DNA from: Eumeta japonica
Lineage: Eukaryota > Arthropoda > Insecta > Lepidoptera > Psychidae
DNA length: 64,000 bases
Direction of reading: 5' to 3'
Assembly (NCBI GenBank): GCA_005406025.1
Contig: BGZK01001330.1
Span: 62,001 to 126,000, forward strand
Shown: positions 15,101-23,299 of the stretch, piece by piece
Numbering within the stretch: the stretch's first letter is position 1
Layout of the letters: each line of letters opens with the position of its first letter
Made by a program: the position numbers and the translations under genes
Notes under the pieces: model-generated
Seen by the model: only the letters and a program-made list of their open reading frames with translations
Databases searched by the model: none
Told to the model about the DNA's origin: nothing

Positions 15101-18100
15101 TGGTGCAGTAAACGAATAAGAAAAATGAAAATTCTGTAAATTTTCATATGTTCGAATCTACATTCGCAGGTGCTTTTGTGGATGCTGAAGGACAGGAGGA
15201 AGCCGGTTTCTCGGCGCCGATAGACGCCGCGGCGTGGCAAAGGCTAATGGCCAGCGGCGTCCTGCGCCTGGGGGGCGTAGGCCCGCGCCCGGACGCCACC
15301 GCCCCCGCCGCCACTCTGCACGTCGACGGCGACAGAGACGCAAACGCGGCCGCTACCGTCGCGCCGACTGACCTCACCTACAACGAAGACTGGAGTGCAG
15401 ACGCTTCTCTCGGCGAACATTTTAAGGTACGCAATATGAACTTGGATCGGTTTCGCGCTAGGCGACGTCGATCGGCAGGCTGATTAATTGTGTATAACTT
15501 TCGTGTACAGGGCTGCATGGGCCCGGTGCACGTGGGCGGCTTACTTCTGCCGTTTTTTCCGGAAAACGAGCTGTTCAAGGGCACGTCGGCGGACCTGTTA
15601 CGCGGACAATCTCACTACGCGCTGACGTCTGGTCGGCCCTGGGGTTGGGAGACGGCGCTCGGGTGCGTGCTGTGCCTGGAACGCGAATGCTCGCACGGCG
15701 GACGATGCGCGGACGTACGTCATTCTTATGCGTGTTCGTGTCCCGCCGGATTCAGCGGTGACCGCTGCGAAATAGACGTGGATGAATGTCTGCAAAACGA
15801 ATGCCGCAACGGCGCCACCTGCCAGGATGAGCTTGCCTCTTACACCTGCCTTTGCCCGCCCGGTTTCAACGGCACCTTGTTAGTATATTTTTATTATTAT
15901 GCTCTATTCCATTACGAGTATACTCACTGACATTGCAAGACAGTTTATCGACTAAAAGTCAGTATGATGCCAAGGCAAAACCTGATGTTTCAGATCCAAG
16001 AAATGTAATTTGTTAATATATCCCCCTGTCGGAAACAGAGCTTTTACTTTTCTTTCTTTCTCAATATTCGAACCTTGATATAAGTAGATCGTTGCCACAA
16101 TTGATTCGGGAGGGGCATACTGACTCTTAAATGAGAAAGTAATAATTAGTTAATGTTATGTGCGTCATGTACAGTTGCGAACACGACATCGACGAGTGTG
16201 AGTCTTCGCCGTGCGCGCACGGCGGCACTTGTTCTGACCAGCCTGGAGGGTTCGAGTGCACATGCGCGGCCGAGTGGGGTGGACCGCGTTGCGAGCGCCC
16301 GCGCCGTCTATCGTGCTCACACCGGCCTTGCTCCTCTGGACATGCCATCTGTAAAGACGAGATACCAGGTGTGAAATAATTATCATATATTAAAAACATC
16401 AATAGAATAAATGATGAGCACATCGCTCGTTTATGCATTTGTGCGGTGGTCAGTGACCGGAGACGACATACTTGTGCGTGTTCAGATCCTCCGAACGGCA
16501 ACAACTATACGTGCGTGTGTCTGGAGGGCTGGGAAGGAGTGCACTGTGACGAAGCGTTCTGCGAGGTGCGACCCTGCGCGCACGGCCGCTGCGGCACCGA
16601 TCTTAAGGTTTAGTTAACGCGCACTTTATTATTTAGCTAACCGAATCGAGGAAGATAATCGAATCGGCCTTTTCAACACGACTATCACCCATTTGCTGTG
16701 GCAACTAATAATTGGAAACGAATCGGATGTGGTGTTTCCACATACTGAAAACTTGTGTACGCGCGCAGGTACCGGCGTGCGAGTGCGAGCCGGGCTACAG
16801 CGGCGCCTACTGCGAGACGGAGCGCGACGAGTGCGAGGAGGGCGGGCGCGCCGCCTGCCGGCACGGGGCGCTCTGCATCGACCAGCTGAACGGATTCCTT
16901 TGCAACTGTACCGGCACGGGTATGCATGGTTTTCTTATAAACACCTTGAAGCTTAAGAATAGACGTTCTTTACTATTATAGCTCTGGGAGTCCATTAAAA
17001 AATCAATGTCAATTGCTGAAGTGGTATTACATATTTGGTCTCTACTGTGCTTTGTTTCTATTATTGCTCCATGGTATTCAAATTAGATTAAACTGCATGT
17101 TAAAATAGTGTATCGCCTCTGACCTATCAAATTACACATAGATCACAAATTGAGTAATTTTGTCACTGTTTGGAAAACAATTTCCTTCTGGACGTACATA
17201 CTCTTCTTTCAGTCGAAATTACATTAGAACCTAACCATGGTCGATACAAAGGATTTCAGATATATTTTTAACTGAAGTCCATGTAAAATTGGAACATTTT
17301 GTTTACTAACTTCCACCATTCAAGTAATTAAATAGCAATAAGTACAACCCTGCAACTCATAAAAATCAATTTCATGTTGCTAAATAGCTTTAATGTCAGT
17401 TTTATCACTATGTCATATAAACCTAGTTAGTTGCGAGTTGACCTCGCGTGGAATGGGTTCCATTTTATTACAGATCACCGCATTACTCCTATCAAATTAA
17501 GGAATACATACGTATTTTCTCTTCACGACTATTTTGCGTTTTTCACGGGAATTTAAAATCAAGATTTTCGTGTAAGCTTTCGTTTTTCTAAACTGTAAAT
17601 GATGGTTTACATTCATTTTTTATTTTTCGTAATAATAGGTTCAATACTTTCTAAATTAAGGTAATTTAAATTGAAATTATAATTGTATATAATGTACTAA
17701 TTTGATCGCCCCTCAAAATCAGAAGAGTTTATTATTATATATGATCGTGATTGGGTCGTTTAACTTATATGTACCAAATTACGACTTTTCAGTAGATTCA
17801 GAGAAAATAGGTCGTAAACCAGACGAATAGTGAATAGTGCGTACAATCACTATTCAGAGACTAATTAAAAATGATAATTTGTAAATAATTAAACTTAATT
17901 GCAGTTAAAACCAATCAAGAAGTGAAAAACATGCCAGACCATAATAAACGATAATTTTAGAAAATCAATGTTTTCTGAAGTTATCAGTTTGATACATAAG
18001 CAGTGGTTATAAGCCTGTTTTGACTCTGTCTTTTATTCTAATTATCATGATGCTCATAAGTTAAGATATAATATTATCAGTACACTTCTAAGCCTTTAAC

Positions 18101-19478
18101 AACTTATTGATGTCACCACACTATAGTATGTGGGAAAAGTTCCCTGTGGTATCGACGATGTTTTCCATTTCTTCCATTTTCAATATTACATGCCTGTTTT
18201 CGTCTCCTCTAATAAAAAAAAAAACCTATAAATAAACCATTGTATAAATAAAATATTCGCGTATATTTTGACATCGGTAACGCGGCGCCGGGCACTCGCG
18301 CGCCCTTATCTAATCGCGGCGCGAGGCCGATCTCCGGCCGATAGCCGCGATAGCGCGCACTGCGCTACGGCACCGGCCGGGCTCTTTACGTCAGACGAGT
18401 TCGCTCCGACGAGAGGCGGCGGCGGAGCCCCGGCACCTCTCGCTTATGTTTTGTAAATATCTGCATTGTATCGATATTCATTAGTCGCGGTCTGTTGGAG
18501 CATCTCGCCCGTGTTTTGTCGTACGTACTCGGCCGCGTATTTTCCGATCGTCTGACCGCATTCCGGACGAGCTCTCCGCGGCGCTTAGTCATCGTCCGGA
18601 GCCGGCGACGACGATGTTTTTGTCGCCTTCGTAACAAGCGCTGCACGCCGTCATGTCGCCGTCATAGAGCACGACTAGCCGGCGCGGAGGAGGCGGGATC
18701 GTCTTCGGCTATGACCTCGGTACCTTTATGGTTACTGGCACTAATATTATGTGAGTCATTTACCTTGAGAAAATACATAAAATAGGGAACCGTCGAAGAG
18801 CTCCCAGCCTAAAATTAGTCTTCAAGACATTTAAAATTGTAATATTCATGGTATGCCTCAGGGTGGACGGGAGCGCATTGCGAACTGGACGTGGACGAGT
18901 GCGCGCTGCACCTCGTCAGCTGCGGGCCCGGCGAGTGCCGCAACCACGACGGCGGGTACACGTACGTATTCTGTCGCATGCCCCGTGCCGCGGGTTCGTT
19001 CAACACACTAATACATGAATCTCTCTGCAGGTGTCAATGCTCGCCGGGCTTTTGTGGCAACGAATGTGCGCTACCTGATCCATGCTACCAAGAACTGGCA
19101 ACGGGGGAGGATGGTGCCGGCACCAACACCACGGGGCCCTGTCTTCACGGTGGTGTGTGCGAACAGCGCTGCTCCGAGCACGTTGACTACATTTGCCACT
19201 GCGTGAACGGCTGGGGTGGTACCAATTGCTCGTACCAGGTGGTGATAGATAAAATGGATGGAGGCGGTCCCGATTCGTCCACGGTGCTGATCGCCGTGGG
19301 CGCAGCGCTTTTGGGTGTGGCGGCGCTGGGAGGCGCCCTGGCAGTATTGGCTGCGCGGGCACGTCGCAACCGCGCCACTCGCGGTACCTACAGCCCTTCC
19401 GGTCAGGAGTACTGCAATCCTCGCGCCGAAATGATGCACAACACGCTCAAGCCGCCGCCCGAGGAGCGACTCATCTAA
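29..19478 (+). CDS. crb: Crumbs, partial (3' 20 exons)
   Basis: Transmembrane apical-polarity determinant that recruits Stardust/Pals1, PATJ and Par6 at the epithelial subapical membrane. Seen: about 1,586 codons over 20 exons, with about 8 EGF repeats, LamG1, one EGF, LamG2, one and a half EGFs, LamG3, eight EGFs, a membrane helix (about 19276-19359) and a short tail. The tail has the FERM-binding block [10 protein letters not shown] and ends PPPEERLI, the Crumbs PDZ-binding signature. Several EGFs carry CxSxPC, the known Rumi/POGLUT O-glucosylation consensus. Fly Crb is about 2,150 residues, so the signal peptide and first EGFs lie left of the window. All phases agree except exon 11 to 12. 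Identification is near certain; exact edges are read by eye. Confidence 0.97.
152..1294 (+). other. crb: crb intron with no recognised gene
   Basis: AT-rich intron with some GC-richer patches near 370-560. Open frames at 519-1037 (+) and 623-889 (-) have no family resemblance I can name and are probably decayed repeat sequence. Confidence 0.6.
1295..1443 (+). CDS. crb: crb exon b: EGF repeats
   Basis: Starts after CCAG at 1294 with two bases completing Gly. Encodes KDCSTN, then an EGF with [12 protein letters not shown] and GDRCEN, and the start NIDDCE of the next. Ends in phase 0 before GTCAGA. Confidence 0.92.
1580..1900 (+). repeat. Interspersed repeat copy (pair with 29190-29480)
   Basis: Shares with 29190-29480 an ordered set of similar blocks: a TTTTGTTTT-containing stretch, then TTTA(T)AGCGCCA, then CAACAACAAATGGCACTACA. 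Same orientation in both. An old dispersed repeat of unassigned class. Confidence 0.5.
2230..2425 (+). CDS. crb: crb exon c: EGF repeats
   Basis: Begins in phase 0 after TTACAG and completes IDDCE with [11 protein letters not shown] second [16 protein letters not shown], follows to DGYTG. Donor GT at 2426, phase 1. Confidence 0.93.
2841..3033 (+). CDS. crb: crb exon d: EGF with long internal insert
   Basis: Acceptor TCGCAG; reads [21 protein letters not shown], then about 45 residues without cysteine (from LERSNASLY to YENAS) before the EGF resumes in the next exon. Ends in phase 2 at 3033. The insertion sits between the third and fourth cysteines. Confidence 0.9.
3310..3489 (+). CDS. crb: crb exon e: EGF repeats
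   Basis: Acceptor TTATAG. Encodes [15 protein letters not shown], closing the inserted EGF, then [15 protein letters not shown] through DHCQL and the start EIDECLR. Ends in phase 2. Confidence 0.93.
3490..4517 (+). other. crb: crb intron, AT-rich
   Basis: Very AT-rich sequence; small open frames at 3709-3960 and 4202-4441 look random. Nothing functional seen. Confidence 0.6.
4518..4740 (+). CDS. crb: crb exon f: EGF repeats before LamG1
   Basis: Acceptor ATCAG at 4517. Encodes [13 protein letters not shown] through GGRNCSV, then an EGF with [12 protein letters not shown] and YYGTTCEK. Ends in phase 0 before GTAAAT. Confidence 0.93.
4836..5719 (+). CDS. crb: crb exon g: LamG1, EGF, start of LamG2
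   Basis: The largest crb exon here, 884 bases. It opens with [14 protein letters not shown] and a full laminin-G fold ([49 protein letters not shown]). Next comes an EGF ([18 protein letters not shown]) and then the first strands of LamG2, ending at [10 protein letters not shown]. Several NxS/NxT sequons are present. The exon ends in phase 2 at 5719. Confidence 0.95.
5720..7883 (+). other. crb: crb intron with SINE-like insertion
   Basis: Intron of 2,164 bases. It is AT-rich apart from a GC-richer insert around 6630-6900. Open frame 6086-6313 (-) is not recognisable. Confidence 0.6.
6630..6900 (+). repeat. SINE/LINE-tail-like repeat
   Basis: Contains GTGGTCACTGCCGCCCATGG and then CCAGAGGAGACACCAGTG, ATTGCTGGCGTCTTTGG. 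These are diverged versions of a sequence frequent in lepidopteran short interspersed repeats. Assignment rests on memory of those repeats. Confidence 0.5.
7884..8118 (+). CDS. crb: crb exon h: LamG2 middle
   Basis: T-rich acceptor TTTTTTTTAG. Reads [20 protein letters not shown] and [18 protein letters not shown], typical laminin-G strands with sequons NSTL and NGTE. Ends in phase 0 before GTACTG. Confidence 0.92.
8346..8546 (+). CDS. crb: crb exon i: LamG2 with Pro/Ala-rich insert
   Basis: VLYLGG and [10 protein letters not shown] are conserved laminin-G strands. Between them lie about 50 residues dominated by P, A and T. Phase 0 at both ends. Acceptor CTTTGAG at 8345, donor GTTATT at 8547. 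Confidence 0.88.
8927..9480 (+). repeat. Lepidopteran GGAACCCT-type repeat, + copy
   Basis: Starts near AGGTTTCATACCTCAAAA, contains CCATTCGTCCGTCCTGTCTG, and ends with TACGGAACCCTCGGTGGGTG then AACTCGCATTTGTCCG. This matches a repeat widespread in moth genomes. Class not assigned. Confidence 0.6.
10340..10490 (-). repeat. Lepidopteran GGAACCCT-type repeat, inverted fragment
   Basis: GATACCTCCACGCGTTTCTG and ACGACAGACGGACAATAGG are diverged reverse complements of the matching part of 8927-9480. Confidence 0.5.
11258..11448 (+). CDS. crb: crb exon j: end of LamG2, start of EGF
   Basis: Acceptor TTCGCAG. Reads [19 protein letters not shown], then [19 protein letters not shown], the first half of an EGF. 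Donor GTTAGT at 11449, phase 2. Confidence 0.92.
11519..11622 (+). CDS. crb: crb exon k: EGF end and half EGF
   Basis: After a 70-base intron (acceptor GACAG) reads [18 protein letters not shown] and then [12 protein letters not shown]. The last canonical donor is GT at 11623, phase 1. The next exon needs phase 2, so one base is out of step (see findings). Confidence 0.88.
11623..13734 (+). other. crb: crb intron containing a LINE fragment
   Basis: Intron of 2.1 kb carrying an antisense CR1/Jockey-like LINE fragment (11810-12720). The rest is AT-rich with T-runs. Confidence 0.7.
11810..12720 (-). mobile_element. CR1/Jockey-like LINE 3' fragment, degraded
   Basis: Two overlapping antisense frames (12409-12606, then 11892-12425) resemble the C-terminal reverse transcriptase region of lepidopteran CR1/Jockey LINEs: [62 protein letters not shown]. 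The frame shifts near 12410-12425 and stops are present, so it is dead. Its 3' end meets AAATCAAATC-type short repeats (about 11800-11820), usual for CR1 tails. Not part of crb. Confidence 0.85.
13735..13902 (+). CDS. crb: crb exon l: LamG3 start with Gly/Ala repeat
   Basis: Follows CTATAG at 13734. Reads [20 protein letters not shown], the start of LamG3, then [13 protein letters not shown] from a GC-rich minisatellite, then [12 protein letters not shown]. Ends in phase 2. Its start phase does not match exon k. An alternative in-phase acceptor is GGAAG at 13711-13715, which would add AHLFVYR. Confidence 0.82.
14173..14447 (+). CDS. crb: crb exon m: LamG3 middle
   Basis: Acceptor TATCAG. Reads [20 protein letters not shown] and [16 protein letters not shown], laminin-G strands, then a short Pro/Ala stretch and FDLIQG. 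Ends in phase 1. Confidence 0.92.
14448..15169 (+). other. crb: crb intron with GC-richer patch
   Basis: The patch 14760-15070 is richer in GC than normal introns here but has no homology I recognise. It is probably an old repeat. Confidence 0.45.
15170..15426 (+). CDS. crb: crb exon n: LamG3 continued
   Basis: Acceptor TTCGCAG. Reads [12 protein letters not shown], then [13 protein letters not shown] and an Ala/Asp-rich loop, ending SLGEHFK in phase 0. Confidence 0.92.
15511..15878 (+). CDS. crb: crb exon o: end of LamG3 and two EGFs
   Basis: Acceptor GTACAG. Starts [16 protein letters not shown], the closing LamG motif with its cysteine. Then come [15 protein letters not shown]...GDRCEI and [19 protein letters not shown]...PPGFNGT. 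Ends in phase 2 before GTTAGT. Confidence 0.95.
16175..16368 (+). CDS. crb: crb exon p: EGF repeats
   Basis: Acceptor GTACAG. Reads [19 protein letters not shown]...GGPRCER and then [18 protein letters not shown]. Ends in phase 1. Confidence 0.94.
16486..16607 (+). CDS. crb: crb exon q: EGF repeats
   Basis: Acceptor TTCAG at 16485. Reads [20 protein letters not shown], then [16 protein letters not shown]. Ends in phase 0 before GTTTAG. Confidence 0.92.
16769..16919 (+). CDS. crb: crb exon r: EGF repeats
   Basis: Acceptor GCGCAG. Reads [20 protein letters not shown], then [16 protein letters not shown]...NCTGT. Ends in phase 1 before GTATGC. Normally joins 18862. Confidence 0.94.
18262..18710 (+). 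promoter_or_regulatory. crb: Candidate internal crb promoter and 5' UTR
   Basis: A GC-rich, CpG-rich island inside a crb intron, directly before a leader-type first exon. No strong TATA box is seen. Two very short upstream open frames (ATG at 18614 and 18653) would precede the main ATG if transcription starts early. The promoter role is inferred from position and composition only. Confidence 0.5.
18711..18750 (+). CDS. crb: Alternative first coding exon of short Crumbs
   Basis: ATG with G at -3, reading [13 protein letters not shown] plus one base, then a perfect GTGAGT donor at 18751. The phase (1) is exactly what exon 18862-18961 accepts, after a 111-base intron. The joined product starts [20 protein letters not shown], a short n-region and hydrophobic core like a signal peptide. 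It continues through the last two EGFs, membrane helix and ERLI tail: 195 residues. Seen: ATG, donor, phase, hydrophobicity. Inferred: expression and function. Confidence 0.6.
18862..18961 (+). CDS. crb: crb exon s: EGF repeats, shared exon
   Basis: Acceptor CCTCAG. Reads [20 protein letters not shown] and [10 protein letters not shown]. Accepts phase 1 from 16919 or from the candidate leader exon at 18750. Ends in phase 2 before GTACGT. Confidence 0.93.
19031..19478 (+). CDS. crb: crb last exon: EGFs, membrane helix, cytoplasmic tail
   Basis: After a 69-base intron (CTGCAG acceptor) reads [12 protein letters not shown], then a final [14 protein letters not shown]...GGTNCSY. The membrane segment is [20 protein letters not shown]. 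The tail has [20 protein letters not shown] and [10 protein letters not shown], then TAA at 19476. The Thr/Ser residues of the tail match sites phosphorylated by aPKC in fly Crb. The tail binds FERM proteins through GTYSPS and PDZ proteins through ERLI. Confidence 0.98.
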
Positions 19479-21500
19479 CACAAACATTTGATACGCCCTT
19501 ATGCAGTGTCGATTGGTGCGATGGTCAGGGTCGGACAAAGGAGCAGTAGCGGCTCCTGACTCGTCGCTTCTTTCTAGTTTTAAAGGCAAATGCTTGTGTC
19601 TATAATCGTGAATTTCTTTTAATGTAAAAAGTGCATCGTACGTCTGTATGAATGTTTCGTGGCTCGTGAAAACTATCTGTAACAGTTTGCAGGTAAATCA
19701 TCACAACTGTTTTGTGGAACTGTCTGGAACGATCGGGAAGCTCTCCGGAGAGCGTCTTCTAAAAATTCACGTCCTACTCAATGATTTGTGATATATTTAA
19801 AATGGTACTTAATGTTGCGTTTATAAGATTTGATATGGATAGATTTTTGAGTGCGGTTATCATACTATATTTACCGAATTCTTACTGTCTACGACATACT
19901 TCGATGTCGGATAAGCCAAGACCGCATAATGTGAATGTCGATCCGCATAAGCTGTCGGATGGATCAGAAACTGTACCTGAACCCAAGTAACTGCGCGCTC
20001 GCGGCTCAGATTCATATTTTGGTAGGTTAAGGAACTTGTATAGAACCAAAATGAAAATGCATTCGGGTTATATCATTAGTACGAAATTAATTGTATAAAT
20101 CCGTGTTTAGCGGATGTTAGCCGTAAGAAACTAGTACTAAGAACAAAGAGCTCGGTGCCTCGGTGCCGAGCCGGACAAAGCGTAAAACATTCTAAATTAA
20201 ATGGTAGCCAAGACGAAGCCCGCCGTGGACGCCGGCAGCGCGGAGCGGCGACGCGCCCGCGCTCGGCTCGAGGCGGGCCGGCAGTGCCTTAAGAAAAGTC
20301 TGTATATTACGAAAAAAAATTAAATATATTTATAGATTTTTTATGTACGCTAAATGAATTTTACTCATGACTTTTAATAAATATTAAGCATAATAATCTC
20401 AAAATATAACTTAAACAGTAGCTAAGCTGTAACTTAATTTGGAAATTGGGTACCAGTATTATAGATAGATAGTTGTATTGCTCAATATGTGCATTCTTTC
20501 AATACTAAATTATTTTAAAACAATAGTATAGTTGTTATTTTCCTTGAGCTATTATAGTTCCAAAAATGTAAGAGTTAACATTCATTTTATTTATTAAGTG
20601 TGTATGTTTACACATGTCACTGAAATGACTAAATGCAAAATAATATTACAGTTATGTAGCACATATTTTGCTGAACGTTAGTTTTAAAACATTAAATTAA
20701 AGCAAATATTCCAATTTGTGTATACCTGTATGCGATGTTTCAGTAACCAGTGCAAAGTATGATCTTTATTATTTTGAGTTCTTCCCCCGTCTGCATCACT
20801 TTGCGTCCCTCCCTATGGCTATATTACCATTGTAGCCTATAATTTTTTAATTTTATATGGGTGTTGGTAGCACCGTTCATTGTTAATGATTATGCTAATT
20901 GCAATGTAACATTAACGCGTTTATTGCATTCGCCCCACTTTTTCGCGCCATTTTTTTGGCGGTGGCTGTTTTGAACGTGTCGGGTCGACTATTTCTAAAT
21001 AATTTATTTGATCCTTAAAACAAATATTTATGAATTTGTATTTTATTTTGCACTGCCTGTATATTTTAACTTCTGCTAAATGATATTCGAAAAGTAGGCC
21101 TACATGACAAACAAACAGGCACCGTACAATCCCACGACGTAATATGGCACATTTTAAATCCACAAATTTAGACTATAAATGAAATCGATTTTTGTAACAA
21201 ATTGTCTATTATTAAGCGATGAGATTTGATAAATTGTATAATATTATAATTGTATATATGACATTCAGGCGATAAATAGATAAGTTAAAACACTTAGGAT
21301 ATCGATAGATATACAACACAGTAATGTATTGTGAAATTAATTTCCAATTTATGCATCTACCTGTTAATCTTATTCAGAACAGACTATAAACAATATTACC
21401 GTCCAATTTAGCACTTAGGGTATTAAAACTTAACTATAATCTATTGTACTGCACTTATTCGCCTTTTTTGGCATTATAGAAAATTTACTCAATAAATGTT
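19479..21500 (+). other. crb: crb 3' UTR region
   Basis: AT-rich trailer with a GC-rich patch at 20160-20290. Possible polyadenylation signals AATAAA lie at 20376 and 21491. The true end is not determinable by eye. Confidence 0.6.
20376..20381 (+). terminator. crb: Candidate poly(A) signal of crb
   Basis: AATAAA about 900 bases after the stop codon. A later one is at 21491-21496. Confidence 0.4.
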
Positions 21501-21589
21501 ATTGAATTAAACCTTCTTTTTTTTAGAAACTTTTGTTTAACTTTCCTGTCTTAGTTTCTGATTGAAGTGAAATTTTACATAGAATACAA

Positions 21590-21735
21590 CACACGAAACT
21601 CTGCTGTTGTGAAGTTAGTCACGGAAGCGTCGCAATGGCCGTAAAGTAGGAACGAGTGGGAGAAGTAAGGCTCGGAGAGCGTTATATCTGCGCATTGCAT
21701 CATTCGCAAGAAATTCAGAGCGGTTATTGTATGTA
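21590..21735 (+). repeat. Unnamed short repeat, copy 1 of 3
   Basis: Shares ACGAAACTCTG, GTGAAGTTAGTCA, then a CGCATT block and TTCAGAGC with copies at 25006-25160 and 42120-42215, in the same order and orientation. Confidence 0.65.
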
Positions 21736-22430
21736 TGTAGTCGGGTGCCAATGCAATATTATAGTGACATGAAATTTGTCTGATGATAGAGCCGTAAAGT
21801 GACCACAGGAACTCTAAGAAAACGATGCAACGGAACGAACTAGATTTCTTTCGTTAGTCTATTTTCACTATCCTTCCTGCGGCCAACCCACCTCGACATG
21901 TCTTCACTTACTAGCCACTATCTTTCAAAGCAAATTATTTTCACACATTAAGAGCCAGTACTAGGACAACATATTTTCCATTTTTAATCCTCTGTGTCGC
22001 CAGTTATGAATAACCACATAGTAGATTCACACTCACATTCGTAAAAATATAAGTGACAAAAGTGTTTGACTAAAAGTCATAATCCATTGTTGACTACAAT
22101 GGAAAAGATTGGTAACAATGGCGATACATCATGACAGCATATTCATCAAAACCTTTGTATTTTTCTGGGAGGGTCAACATAACAATGACTTCATTTTTTG
22201 TTAACGGTCAATTTTAATTTATCTAAATTGTATACTAGGGGTTTTATTTCTAAATCGATTTATAAGGAGTAAACTCTAAAAAAGTTATAAATTATCAAAC
22301 AAATTTGCCTCACACATTATTTCAGATTATTATATGATTTTTACATAATAAAGTACATGATTTACTTTCAAGGAATACAATACTAAAACAGTATTAAAAA
22401 TAAAAAAGAATAATCCAGTTAAACACTTCC

Positions 22431-22436
22431 TTTATT
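22431..22436 (-). terminator. Possible distal poly(A) signal on the minus strand
   Basis: TTTATT on + (AATAAA on -), just past the GC-rich patches at 22.48-22.97 kb. It could end a long 3' UTR or the alternative 3' exons of the FAM102-family gene. Confidence 0.3.
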
Positions 22437-22687
22437 CAAATACTGTACAGGCTTACACACGACATATAATACAGCAATAAAGAGCCGGCGCCCTCGTCGC
22501 CTCGTACCCCGGGTACGGCTGCGAGACGTCCGGTGCTACAGAGGGGGACGGGGGCGCGGACGCTGGGGAATGACTTAGGTTATTATTATCATTATTTGGT
22601 GGTGCCGCACGCGGCCGCTCTGGACAGATATGGAAGGGTTCCGTTTTTCCTACCGAATACACGAGGTGCGGGCACGGATTACACCTG

Positions 22688-22818
22688 TTACTGGACGAAA
22701 TCAAAGCTAAAGGCGAATCGGGAAGATCCAATCGGAACATCGGGTGCGGCGTAGACGGCCGTCATGTGACGTCGCCGGCGCCGAGCGGCGGGCGCGTCGT
22801 CCTCGCGGAACGGTAGCA
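22688..22818 (-). other. Coding-like segment, possible alternative 3' exon
   Basis: Minus strand: acceptor GGTTTCAG, then an open frame beginning LPFREDDAPAARRRRRHMTA and ending TAA at 22688-22690. Phase 1, compatible with the donor at 25461. GC content far above the surroundings. No recognised domain. Confidence 0.3.
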
Positions 22819-23103
22819 CTGAAACCAGTCTATCGTAAAATAAGCTTGGACACACAGTGACATTACAGGAAGCGATAGGAAGCGCTGGTCAGGTCGGCGC
22901 AGCCTTTCTCGCGCATGAGCAGTCGGGACCGGAGGCGAGCTCTCCGCGAGCCGCCGCGGAAGACGAACAGTGGTTACATTCTTTTATATAAATATTATAA
23001 TTAAATTAATGGCATAATTTAAATAAATACGTAGGTATCATTACGTCACTATTTCTTTATAAAACTGTAACATCCTAATAATCCGCTTCACCGCACGTAC
23101 ATT

Positions 23104-23255
23104 TCATAATTTGGCGATTTGGAATGTGGTAAAACGTTCTTCGAGCAAAACGTCGTTTCCAACGTTAAGCACAGTGGGCGGCGTGCAGCAGCCGGCGCCG
23201 GGGCGGCCGCTAGTAGTACGGCGTCCGCCCGCCGCCTTCGCCTGCTTCTGGCTAC
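23104..23255 (-). other. Coding-like segment, possible alternative 3' exon
   Basis: Minus strand: acceptor TATCACAG, open frame SQKQAKAAGGRRTTSGRPGA continuing to a TGA at 23104-23106. Phase 1, so it could also follow the donor at 25461. Not recognised; it could equally be GC-rich 3' UTR. Confidence 0.3.
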
Positions 23256-23299
23256 CTGTGATAGAATTTGTAGAATAATCAAATAGAGGCATATATATA

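Larger units (their letters stand above)
16920..18861 (+). other. crb: crb intron containing an internal promoter candidate
   Basis: From 16920 to about 18260 it is plain AT-rich intron. At 18262 base composition changes abruptly to GC-rich, lasting to about 18715, where the candidate alternative first exon begins. Confidence 0.7.

Noticed and set aside
18495..18710. Upstream extension of the short Crumbs leader frame
   Set aside because: Open in frame but begins only at TTG and translates to Arg-rich GC-driven sequence; the first in-frame ATG is at 18711.
19071..19589. Minus-strand 172-codon frame opposite the last crb exon
   Set aside because: Shadow frame; the + strand encodes the conserved Crumbs tail.
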